Source: Acidimicrobiia bacterium
Lineage (GTDB): Bacteria > Actinomycetota > Acidimicrobiia > Acidimicrobiales > CAIXPF01
Length of the DNA stretch: 64,000 bases
Direction: 5' to 3'
NCBI GenBank assembly: GCA_947476745.1
Contig: CANJRG010000002.1
Location: 310,001 to 374,000, forward strand
Shown here: positions 48,175 through 55,868 of the stretch, piece by piece
Layout: each line of letters opens with the position of its first letter
Numbering within the stretch: the first letter of the stretch is position 1
Notes under the pieces: generated by a model
The model's input: the letters and a program-made list of their open reading frames with translations, nothing else
Database searches by the model: none
What the model was told of the DNA's origin: nothing
Made by a program: the position numbers and the translations under genes

Positions 48175-48654
48175 CTGCGGATGCCTCGTCCCGTGCCGTC
48201 CCCGAGCCCGAGGAGGCTAGCCAGCCGACCCCGACCCTCCGAAAGCCAGCCCACCCGACCCCGGCTGGTCTGACCCACCGACCGCGGCCCGACATCGACG
48301 GGCCCCCGACATCGACGGGCCCCCGACCCACCGGCCCCGCCTTGACCCCGCCCCGTCACCGACGGGCCCCCGCCCCGGACCCGATCGACCCTGGGTCGTG
48401 CTCCGACCTCGGAATCCGTAGGCCTTGGGAGAGACCGTGGCGGTTTTGCGCAGCATACCGACACGGATTTTCACTAAGAGTCCCATGTTGGCAACATTCG
48501 GCCACGCTGCGTCGAAGGTCCCACCCCGGCTCGGGGGTGGTTCGGAAAGAACCGCCACGGTCTCTCCCGACGATGAGCTTGACGGCCGCCACGGCGCAGC
48601 GATGTGGGCACCGACCCCGGCGCGGGACGCCGTCGGTTCTGCAACAATGCGCCG
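48175..48654. other. Spacer with repeats and one inverted-repeat element
   Basis: 480 bp between divergent genes with no gene. Two tandem 17-bp units of GACATCGACGGGCCCCC (about 48293-48326) and a third partial unit, then the family 1 element at 48431-48564, then the leader of the esterase gene. Confidence 0.78.
48431..48564 (-). repeat. 134-bp inverted-repeat element, family 1, copy C (reverse orientation)
   Basis: Ends GAGACCGTGGCGGTT (48431-48445) and AACCGCCACGGTCTC (48550-48564). The flanks extend the pairing to 19 bp here (GGGA before, TCCC after). Read on the minus strand, CTTTCCGAAC follows the end and CTTCGACGCAGCGTGGCC lies near the centre, as in copy B. It is 90 bp upstream of an esterase gene. 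Confidence 0.9.
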
Positions 48655-49596
48655 GTGACCGATGTCGACGTCAAAGCTCTGTTGGACCCCGCTGCGGTGG
48701 AGGCCCTCGCCAAGTTCCCGATCGATCTGGGCAGCCTGTCGGACGAGACGTTGCCGTCCATACGGGCCGCCATGGCCTCGATCCCGAAACCGGAGCTGTC
48801 CGACGCGGTCGACCGCAGCGACCACGAGGTTCCCCGCAGCGGTGGCATCAAGGTCCGGGTGCATCGCCCGAAGGACGCCACCGGCAAGCTGCCCTGCGTG
48901 TACTGGATGCACGGCGGCGGGCTGGTGCTCGGCAGCTACGAGGGCGACGACCTCCGCTTCGACCGTTGGTGCCAGCGTTTCGACTGCGTCGGGGTGTCCG
49001 TCGAGTACCGCCTCGCGCCGGAGACCCCGTACCCGGGACCGCTGGAGGACTGCTACGCCGGGCTGCGCTGGGTCCACGACAACGCAGCGACGCTCGGGAT
49101 CGATCGCTCCCGCATCGGTATCGGGGGCGCCAGCGCCGGTGCATGCCTCGCCGCCGGCCTCGCCTTGTTGGCCCGTGATCGGGGCGAGTTGGCGGTGGCG
49201 TTCCAGCTGTTGATCTACCCGATGCTCGACGACCGCCAGATCACCCCGTCGAGCCAGTGGCTCGACCCCATCTGGCCGCCCGCAGCCAACACCTACGGAT
49301 GGACCGCGTACCTCGGCGCCGCCAAGGGTGGGCCGGACGTGCCGATCTACGCTGCCCCGGCCCGGGCCACCGACCTGCGCGGCCTTCCCACCACGATCAT
49401 CTCGGTCGGGGCCATCGACGGCTTCTCCGACGAGGACATGGACTACGCGCTGCGCCTGCGCCATGCCGGCGTGCCGGTCGAGCTGCACGTCTACCCGGGC
49501 GCGCCCCACGGGTTCGACTCGTTGCTGCCGAGCCTGGCCATCTCCAAACGGGCGGCGCGGGACCTCGAGGACTGGCTGGCTGCCCGCCTCGACTGA
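48655..49596 (+). CDS. Alpha/beta-hydrolase of hormone-sensitive-lipase type (esterase)
   Basis: 313 residues. HGGG oxyanion motif in YWMHGGGLVLGS, nucleophile elbow GGASAGA, acid Asp in SVGAIDGFSDED and His in PGAPHGFD, so the catalytic triad is complete. It would hydrolyse a short- to medium-chain ester. GTG 48655 is the start; an N-terminal cap of about 75 residues precedes the hydrolase core. A bidirectional hairpin overlaps the last codons. Confidence 0.93.
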   Translation: MTDVDVKALLDPAAVEALAKFPIDLGSLSDETLPSIRAAMASIPKPELSDAVDRSDHEVPRSGGIKVRVHRPKDATGKLPCVYWMHGGGLVLGSYEGDDLRFDRWCQRFDCVGVSVEYRLAPETPYPGPLEDCYAGLRWVHDNAATLGIDRSRIGIGGASAGACLAAGLALLARDRGELAVAFQLLIYPMLDDRQITPSSQWLDPIWPPAANTYGWTAYLGAAKGGPDVPIYAAPARATDLRGLPTTIISVGAIDGFSDEDMDYALRLRHAGVPVELHVYPGAPHGFDSLLPSLAISKRAARDLEDWLAARLD

Positions 49597-49607
49597 GGCG
49601 GGCAGCC
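49578..49607. terminator. Bidirectional hairpin terminator overlapping a stop codon
   Basis: Perfect 13-bp stem with a 4-base loop (arms 49578-49590 and 49595-49607) spanning the esterase stop at 49594-49596 and lying 9 bp before the end of the convergent oxidoreductase gene. Confidence 0.82.
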
Positions 49608-49615
49608 CGGCCCGA

Positions 49616-50521
49616 TCAGCGGAAGGCCCCGAGCAGCGAGACCAGCAGCTCGTTGGTCCGGGCCCGCTCGTCGCGGGATCCGAACGGGGATGCGGCAAAG
49701 GTCGTGACCCCGGCGTCGTTCAGCGCGGCGATGCGCTCGGTGACCTCGCCCTCGCCACCGACGATGGCGATGTCACCGGGTCCGCCGTAGCCCTCGTGGT
49801 CGAGCATGGCCCGGTAGCTGGGCAGGGTGCCGTACATGGCGAAGCTCTTGGCCGCACGCTCCCGGGCCGCCGCCGAATCGTCGGTGACGCAGATCGGGAA
49901 GCCCGACACCACCTCGGGCGCCGGCCGGCCCGCGGCCTCGGCGGCTGCGGACAGGGTCGGGGCGGTCATGGTCCGGATGGTGTTCGGACCGGTCATCCAG
50001 GTGATGGTGCCGTCGCAGAGGCGGCCGGTGACCTTGAGTAGTTGCGGGCCGAGGGCCGCCACCATCACCTTGGGGGCCGGCGCCCCGGGCACGGCGATCT
50101 CCGCCCGGCAGGTCAGGGTCTCGCCCTTGACGCTGGCCTTCTGGGTGGCGAGCAGCGGCATGAGGATCTCGAGGTACTCGCGCACGTGACGCACCGGCTT
50201 GTCGAAAGACATGCCCCACTGGCCCTCGATCACCACCTGGTGCGACGGGCCGATACCCAGCACCAGGCGGTCGCCGATGGCCTGCTGCACCGTCAGGGCC
50301 TGCTGCGCCAACATCTGCGGGTGGCGGGGGTAGGTGGGGATGACCGCCGTACCGATGCGCATGGGCGCACTTTCCTGGCCCACCGCAGCGATGATCGTCA
50401 GCGTGTCGGGGCCGAACGCCTGAGGAATCCAGTAGCTGGCGAAACCGTCGGCGGCCGCCTGGCGCATCTGGACCCGCGCCGTGTCGAGGTCGGGAACGAA
50501 ACCGAAAAGACCAATTTCCAT
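49616..50521 (-). CDS. LLM-class F420-dependent oxidoreductase
   Basis: A 301-residue luciferase-like barrel. It starts MEIGLFGFVPDLDTARVQMRQAAADGFASYWIPQ and has MRIGTAVIPTYPRHPQMLAQQALTVQ, RLVLGIGPSHQ and APKVMVAALGPQLLKVTGRLCDG, the order of the TIGR03564-like F420 group. It is unlike the enzyme at 30611 in detail. Substrate unknown. ATG 50521 follows GGTAGGGTAGG-like purines on the minus strand. Confidence 0.92.
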   Translation of the reverse strand: MEIGLFGFVPDLDTARVQMRQAAADGFASYWIPQAFGPDTLTIIAAVGQESAPMRIGTAVIPTYPRHPQMLAQQALTVQQAIGDRLVLGIGPSHQVVIEGQWGMSFDKPVRHVREYLEILMPLLATQKASVKGETLTCRAEIAVPGAPAPKVMVAALGPQLLKVTGRLCDGTITWMTGPNTIRTMTAPTLSAAAEAAGRPAPEVVSGFPICVTDDSAAARERAAKSFAMYGTLPSYRAMLDHEGYGGPGDIAIVGGEGEVTERIAALNDAGVTTFAASPFGSRDERARTNELLVSLLGAFR

Positions 50522-50835
50522 GGGCCTACCCTACCTGTAGCAACCCGCCGGGCGGCTGCTCGCAACCGTCCCATACCATGCCATGCCATGCCATACCATG
50601 CCGTATCGTACGCATGCCGGGCCGGGACGCAACGGGACGCGACGCGACGCGACAGGCCGGAATGCGGGCCGCGGTCGTCCCGGGACGGGACGGGACGGGA
50701 CGGGACGGGACGAGACGACCGCCACGGTGGCACCGGGACGGCCCGAACCGAGGGCCATGGTGGAGGCCGTTCCGGGCGGACGGGTAGCGTCACCGGCATG
50801 GGACTGCCCGTCAGCGACCACCACCGATCCGGCCG
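50522..50835. other. Microsatellite-bearing spacer
   Basis: 314 bp between divergent units with no gene. It contains a CCATG/CCATA pentamer run at 50571-50602, GGGACGCAAC-type repeats, and six perfect GGGAC pentamers at 50682-50711. These simple repeats may mutate quickly and lie in the region upstream of the broken CaiB gene. Confidence 0.8.
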
Positions 50836-51460
50836 ATGAGCCGGGCTCTGCACGGCCTGCGGGTGATCGACCTCGCCGACCGTTCGGCGGCCCTGTGCGG
50901 CCGCATCCTGGCCGAGCTCGGCGGGCCAACCGCGACCCCAACGCCTGCCCGCACGGCGTCTGCCCCGGCGCCGGTTCGGAGCACAGCGAGGACGAGTGGG
51001 TGGCACTCGCGGTGGCCGACGACGGCGAGTTCACCGCGCTGGCCGGGCTGATGGGCGACGTGGGACTGGACGGTGACCCGCGTTTCGCCACCCTGGCCGC
51101 CCGCAAGGTCAACGAGGACACCCTCGACGAGCTGATCCGCTCCTGGACCGCCGGGCAGGACAAGTGGGAGGTGGCCGAGCGCCTGCAACAGGCCGGTATC
51201 GCCGCCGCGCCGGTGGAAGACCTCGCCGACGCCTACGAACGCGACCCCAGATGCGTCATCACTTCCAGATCGTGCACCAACCCTCGGCACCGGGCATCGA
51301 CATCCCCATCGGCCGCGAGGCCGCGCAATGGGTGGGCGCCGAGCTGCGGCTGCGCCGCGCGCCGGGGCTCGGCGAGCACAACGAGCACGTGGTGCGTACG
51401 CTGCTCGGCCGGAGTTACGAGGAGTACGTGCAACTCCTCGTCGACGGCGTGCTGGGCTGA
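50836..51460 (+). pseudogene. CaiB/BaiF CoA-transferase family III gene, deleted and frameshifted
   Basis: Three pieces of one family III CoA-transferase lie in three frames. The first (50836 to about 50926) is the N-terminus SRALHGLRVIDLADRSAALCGRILAELGG. The second continues ANRDPNACPHGV to DPRFATLAARKVNEDTLDELIRSW and the ERLQQAGIAAAPVEDL strand, which is near the C-terminus of the intact protein. So roughly 300 residues are deleted, including the catalytic Asp region. The third piece, MRHHFQIVHQPSAPGIDIPI to the stop, is shifted by one base near 51246, where a run of C appears one short. It cannot make a working enzyme. Confidence 0.9.
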
Positions 51461-51520
51461 CCGGCGTGCCCGGCCACCACGAACCATACCAGGGCGTATG
51501 CCCTTGACAGGAGGACCGCC

Positions 51521-52309
51521 ATGACCGAATCGACGAACCCCGCGCTGGGTAGCGCCGCCATCCTGCCCTCGTTCCGTCTGGACGGACAGCGGGCGCTGGT
51601 CACCGGCGCCGGCCGCGGCATCGGCCAGGCCTGCGCGGTCGGACTGGCCGAGGCCGGGGCCGAGGTCATCCTGGTCAGCCGGACCGCAGAGGAGATCGAG
51701 GCGACCGCAGAGGCGATCCGGGCCAAGGGCCTCTCGGCGCGGGCAGTGGCCTGCGACGTCACCGACGCCGCTGCGGTCCGGGCGCTCTTCGGCAGCCTCG
51801 ACCGGCTCGACATCCTGCTCAACAACGCCGGTGGCGCGGTGGCCGGGCCGCTGCTCACCATCAGCGAGGACGCCATCGACATGATGCTGGATCTCAACTG
51901 CAAGGCTGCGGTGATCGTGGCCCAGGAGGCGCTGAGGATCATGGACCGCCAGGGCAGCGGCGTGGTCATCAACCTCTCGTCGACCTTCGGCAAGAACGGC
52001 CGACCGCTCAACAGCGTCTACTCGGCCACGAAGCACTTCATCGAGGGCTTCACCAAGTCCATCGCCGTCGAGTTCGCCCCCAAGGGCATCCGGGTGTGCG
52101 CGGTCGGCCCGACCGCCATCGACACCCCCATGACCCACGAGCGGCTGACCGACCCGGTCATCGGCAAGGACCTGCTCTCGCGCATCCCGATGGGCCGCTT
52201 CGGCCAACCGGTCGACATCATCGGTGCCGTGGTGTTCCTGGCCTCGCCGGCTGCGGCGCTCATCACCGGCACTACCGTCATGATCGACGGCGGCTGGACC
52301 GCCCAATAA
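51521..52309 (+). CDS. Short-chain dehydrogenase/reductase
   Basis: A 262-residue classical SDR: TGAGRGIG near residue 28, NNAGGAVAGP, catalytic Ser in NLSSTFGKNGRP and YSATK. The Arg in LVSRTAEE after beta-2 suggests NADP preference. It ends ITGTTVMIDGGWTAQ. It has a strong ribosome site, CAGGAGGA, 5-8 bases before ATG 51521. It follows the broken CoA-transferase after 60 bp, so it may once have been in an operon with it. Confidence 0.93.
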   Translation: MTESTNPALGSAAILPSFRLDGQRALVTGAGRGIGQACAVGLAEAGAEVILVSRTAEEIEATAEAIRAKGLSARAVACDVTDAAAVRALFGSLDRLDILLNNAGGAVAGPLLTISEDAIDMMLDLNCKAAVIVAQEALRIMDRQGSGVVINLSSTFGKNGRPLNSVYSATKHFIEGFTKSIAVEFAPKGIRVCAVGPTAIDTPMTHERLTDPVIGKDLLSRIPMGRFGQPVDIIGAVVFLASPAAALITGTTVMIDGGWTAQ

Positions 52310-52358
52310 CGCCTCGGCCGGGCGCGCGGAGCTGCCCGTCGACGACCTGGTCGGGCCA

Positions 52359-52856
52359 TCAGAACCGCCAGCGGGTGGGGTTGCGCATGGTGGCCTCCCA
52401 GCCGAAGACCACCTCGGGCTGCACGCGCAGGGCCGGGCCGATGGGCTCGTTGGCGTCGGCCACCAGGCCGGCGTCACCGTCGGGACGCAGCGTCCAGCCG
52501 TACTTGGCGTTGTAGGGCTCAGCCATGCGCACCACGTCGGCGGCGTCCGCCGCAGGATGGGCCCGGCCCTCCATGATGATGGAGGCGTCGCCGTTCTCGA
52601 GGTGCACGGTCACCTCGGGGTTGGTGGCCACGTTGTGCTTGGCCAGCGAGCCGGTGGTGAACCAGAACCCGTCCTCCAGCCACACCCCCCACACCGGACG
52701 GCTGTGGGGACGGCCTGACGGCCGCACCGTGGCCACCCAGTAGTTACGGGCCTCCCGCAGGCGGGCCTCGGCCCAGCTCCACGACAGCAGCTCGCTGTCG
52801 CCGGTGGCCGCGCCGTAGAGGATCGGGTGGGACGGGGTCGGTTCAACCAGGCGCAC
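52359..52856 (-). CDS. Pyridoxamine-5'-phosphate-oxidase-like (FMN or F420 split-barrel) protein
   Basis: A 165-residue split-barrel. LREARNYWVATVRPSGRPHSRPVWGVWLEDGFWFTTG is the first half, followed by KHNVATNPEVTVHLENGDASIIMEGRA. The lone-domain layout is typical of actinobacterial PPOX proteins that use FMN, F420 or heme; which is not evident. GTG 52856 is the likely start. It is divergent from the second phytanoyl-CoA dioxygenase gene at 53098. Confidence 0.88.
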   Translation of the reverse strand: MRLVEPTPSHPILYGAATGDSELLSWSWAEARLREARNYWVATVRPSGRPHSRPVWGVWLEDGFWFTTGSLAKHNVATNPEVTVHLENGDASIIMEGRAHPAADAADVVRMAEPYNAKYGWTLRPDGDAGLVADANEPIGPALRVQPEVVFGWEATMRNPTRWRF

Positions 52857-53097
52857 GCCGCCACGGTAGTCCCCCCGGGTGACCCGGCGATCCGGCCGGA
52901 CAGGCCCGCGGCGGGTCCGCCGCGGGTGAACTGCGGGTGGCGCGAACCGGGTGATCCCGCGATCCGCTCCGGGCGGACGCTCCGGCCACGAACGCGCCGG
53001 CCACGAACCCAGGGCGGGCCGGGAGCGGGCGCCGAGGCCTAGGCTCGTAGGGCACGGCCCGACCACGAGCGTGGGCCCGGCCGAACACGGGGGAACC

Positions 53098-54264
53098 ATG
53101 GTCAAGCTGCCGCTACTCGATGCGCCGGTCTCCGACTACGGAGCCGACGAGGAGGCCATGGTCCGCTACCGGGGCGACGGCGAGCGACGGGCCCTCGCCC
53201 TGGACAACCGTGGCCCCATCCGCTTCGACGAGCAGGGCCGGCTCGACCCCGCCATCCTCGACGCCTACGGGCGGCACGGGTTCTACGTGTTCGAAGGGGT
53301 CCTCGGCGCCGAGGAGCTTGCGGACATCGAGCGCGACGTCGCCGAGCTGCTCGACCGGGCACCGGTCACCAAGGGCGCCGAGCTCGACCGGCACGGCCGG
53401 CCGGCCCTCGGTGTGGACTGCACCGCCCGCAACGTCAGCTGGGTGCGGCCGCTGTCAGACCCGATCGGCGGCACCAGCGCCTCCAACGGCCGCCACCCGG
53501 CCAAGATGAACGAGCCGGTCGCCCCCGAGGGCGCGCCGGAGTATGTGGTGCAGCTCATCCTCGGTTCGTTGCAGTTCTCCGACGCCTGCCTGCGGGTGTA
53601 CGGCCATCCCGAGCTGCTGGCGGTGGCCGAAGCCGTCAACGGGGCCGACTTCGCCCCGTTCAACGAGGCCATCTGGATCAAGCACGCCTATCTCGGCGGT
53701 TCGGTGGCGTGGCACCAGGACGGCTGGACCCACTGGGAGGACCCCGAGCTCGACGGGGACACCCACGGCTTCAACTTCATGGCCCAGCTCTACGGCTGCA
53801 ACGCCGCCAACGGGCTGTGGGTGGTGCCGGGTTCGCACCGGATCGGCAAGGCCGACATCAAGGCCATGGTCGACGCCGCCGGGTCGGACCGGCTGCCCGC
53901 CGCCGTCCCCTTCGTGTGCGGCCCCGGTGACGTGGCCATCACCAACCGCCAGGCCATCCACGGCTCCTTCGCCAACACCAGCGCCGACCCGCGGGTGACG
54001 ATCAACTTCGGCTTCCACCGTCGCCGGTCGGTGCTCGGGGTCACCAGCGGTGGCGTGCACAACCCCGTGTCGGTCTACGACGAGGAGCGGATCCGTACCC
54101 GCTCTGCGGCGATCATGTACGGCATCGACGCCCGGGCCCAGCGGTTCCCCGACCAGCAGCGTTACGTGTACCAGCCGCTCGCCGGCCAGGAGGACGCCTA
54201 CCGGTTCGGGCCCGCCACCCGCGGCGCGCTGAAGGATTACAACCTGCTCGACCTGGGCATCTGA
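53098..54264 (+). CDS. Phytanoyl-CoA dioxygenase family protein
   Basis: A 388-residue Fe(II)/2-oxoglutarate oxygenase. Iron ligands His206 and Asp208 in WHQDGWTHW, and His288 in AIHGS. It has a long N-terminal part with LDAYGRHGFYVFEGVL, the family's first core strand, from about residue 54. The C-terminal 80 residues, rich in aromatic residues, go beyond the core. It is not close to the enzyme at 32895. A hydroxylase role on an acid or alkaloid-like small molecule is likely. Confidence 0.92.
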   Translation: MVKLPLLDAPVSDYGADEEAMVRYRGDGERRALALDNRGPIRFDEQGRLDPAILDAYGRHGFYVFEGVLGAEELADIERDVAELLDRAPVTKGAELDRHGRPALGVDCTARNVSWVRPLSDPIGGTSASNGRHPAKMNEPVAPEGAPEYVVQLILGSLQFSDACLRVYGHPELLAVAEAVNGADFAPFNEAIWIKHAYLGGSVAWHQDGWTHWEDPELDGDTHGFNFMAQLYGCNAANGLWVVPGSHRIGKADIKAMVDAAGSDRLPAAVPFVCGPGDVAITNRQAIHGSFANTSADPRVTINFGFHRRRSVLGVTSGGVHNPVSVYDEERIRTRSAAIMYGIDARAQRFPDQQRYVYQPLAGQEDAYRFGPATRGALKDYNLLDLGI

Positions 54265-54358
54265 CCCCCCACTCGCCGGGCTCGTCGGGGCGGCGTCCTG
54301 CCGTTTCAGCCCGCCGGGTGCGGTCGGCTAGAGTCTGCTCGCCCTGGCGACAGGGCCT

Positions 54359-54433
54359 CGGGCTGTGGCGCAGCTTGGTTAGCGCGCTTGACTGGGGGTC
54401 AAGAGGTCGGGAGTTCGAATCTCCCCAGCCCGA
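54359..54433 (+). tRNA. tRNA-Pro (anticodon GGG)
   Basis: A full cloverleaf of 75 bases. Acceptor arms CGGGCTG (54359-54365) and CAGCCCG (54426-54432), D stem GCGC/GCGC, anticodon stem CTTGA/TCAAG with loop CTGGGGG, so anticodon GGG reads CCC proline codons, and T arm GGGAG-TTCGAAT-CTCCC. Discriminator base A; CCA is not encoded. Confidence 0.96.
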
Positions 54434-54441
54434 CTCCGCAG

Positions 54442-54486
54442 GAACGATGAAGGGCCGGTGCCGATGGCACCGGCCCTTCATCGTTC
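54442..54486 (+). terminator. tRNA terminator hairpin
   Basis: Perfect 21-bp stem with a 3-base loop (arms 54442-54462 and 54466-54486), 8 bp after the tRNA. It also lies downstream of the minus-strand propeller gene and could stop both. Confidence 0.88.
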
Positions 54487-54529
54487 TCCCGCGTCGGTCC
54501 GGCCCCGGCCATCCGCCGGTCCGGGCTGC

Positions 54530-55861
54530 TCAGCGCCAGCTGACCCGGGCCAATGTGGTCGTCGTGCAGTAGAAGACGTCGCGGTCGTCGCCGGCGGTGA
54601 GGAACATGCCGTTGGCGATGCGCGAGCCGGTGGCGACCCGGTCGATCAGCTCGCCACTGGCCACGTCGACCACGACGAGGTCGTCGTAACCGTCCTCGGT
54701 GAAGTCGTTGATCACCAGTTCGCCGCTGTCGGGGTACACCAACGGCTGCATCGAGGCCCGCACGTCGAGCTGCCAGGCCACCTCGAGCTCGTCGCCACCG
54801 GTGCGGACCCCCGCCAGCCCGCCGTTGACCGAGTCCCAGGCGATGGCCATCTGCGCCTCCGGGACGTGAAGCGGCGGGGCGATGATGCCCCCGCCCGGGA
54901 TGCCGAACGGTTCGACGGCGTCGAGGCGATCGGCGTCGTCGAGCGACACGCGGAGCAGCCGTTGCGCGCCGTCCCACGGCGCAGGACGGCGCCAGGACAG
55001 CTCGCGGCCCGGCGAGACAGCCCACCGGCCGTTCGGTTCGGTGGTGTGGATCATGCGGATCGACGGCAGGTCGCCGCAGTCCATGATCCACACCTGTCCG
55101 TCGGACAGACAGGCGTCCCAGGCCAGCCCATAGCGGTCGTGCGGGTTGCGGTAACGGGGCCGCCACTCGTCCACGGTCATAGCGTCGCCGTCGACCACGA
55201 GCCGCCAGAGGTGTTCGGTGCCCGGGACGTAGACGTGGTCGCCGGCGGGGGTGCGATCGGCGGCGATGCGGCCCATCGAGCCCTCCGGCAGCACCAGCGG
55301 GTCGCCGACGGGCTCGAGGGTGTTGGGGTCGAGCCGGCTGATGGTGGTGCCGCCCTGGCCCTCGAGCCGGAGGTCCTTGGTGATGAGGGTGCCGTCGCTC
55401 AGCGCCAACAGCCCGTTGTGGGAACGGTCCGCAGGCAGACGACGCTCGGCCAGCACCGAGCAGTCCTCGGGGTCGAGGCGATGGACGTAGGAGCCGTTCA
55501 CCCCGATGATCGAGCCGTTGGCGTGGGCCAGGATTGCGCCACACCAGACGTGCTCGCCGCAGGGCAGCTCCGGCGAGGCGGCCAGCGGTTGCAGCGATTC
55601 GCCGTCGATTCGCTGTACCCAACCGAACGGCGGCGGGCCGGAGAAGGCCGCCATGGTTCCGCCGAGGTACCACTGGCCCGGGTCGCGGCGTACCACCATC
55701 ACGTTCCAGCGGTCATTGCGCACCGAGGTGACCGCGGCGGTGCCCGACGCCGCGTCGAGACGCCCCGGGGCGGACTTCTGGCGGCGATTGCCACCGCATT
55801 CCACCGGCCACGGGCTCGGCCAGTAGCCGGGATGCCGTTCGGATCGGTCCAGTGCCGTCAT
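54530..55861 (-). CDS. Beta-propeller repeat protein (PQQ/VCBS-like), function unknown
   Basis: 443 residues with repeated blades: WYLGGTMAAFSG, GSIIGVNGSYVHRLDPEDCSVLAERRLP, NGLLALSDGTLITKDLRL, SELVINDFTEDGYDDLVVVDVASGE. Blades alternate structural phrases such as HRLDP and SRLDPNTLEP, as in PQQ-like and quinoprotein-type propellers, but no catalytic site is evident. No signal peptide is visible. One blade (near codons for RIDGES) contains the exact complement of the 18-bp paired box (55595-55612). ATG 55861 opens 7 bp after the nitroreductase gene ends. Confidence 0.78.
   Translation of the reverse strand: MTALDRSERHPGYWPSPWPVECGGNRRQKSAPGRLDAASGTAAVTSVRNDRWNVMVVRRDPGQWYLGGTMAAFSGPPPFGWVQRIDGESLQPLAASPELPCGEHVWCGAILAHANGSIIGVNGSYVHRLDPEDCSVLAERRLPADRSHNGLLALSDGTLITKDLRLEGQGGTTISRLDPNTLEPVGDPLVLPEGSMGRIAADRTPAGDHVYVPGTEHLWRLVVDGDAMTVDEWRPRYRNPHDRYGLAWDACLSDGQVWIMDCGDLPSIRMIHTTEPNGRWAVSPGRELSWRRPAPWDGAQRLLRVSLDDADRLDAVEPFGIPGGGIIAPPLHVPEAQMAIAWDSVNGGLAGVRTGGDELEVAWQLDVRASMQPLVYPDSGELVINDFTEDGYDDLVVVDVASGELIDRVATGSRIANGMFLTAGDDRDVFYCTTTTLARVSWR
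55595..55612 (-). repeat. CGAATCG paired box inside the propeller gene
   Basis: The exact complement of CGAATCGACGGCGAATCG lies in the coding region (Gln-Arg-Ile-Asp-Gly-Glu-Ser). It is identical to the two sites at 18277 and 18325. Confidence 0.9.
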
Positions 55862-55868
55862 CGTCGCC

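Noticed and set aside
50717-50731. Possible fourth end of the 135-bp family (ACCGCCACGG)
   Set aside because: Only the inner ten bases match; GGTCTC is missing and no partner end lies within 200 bp.
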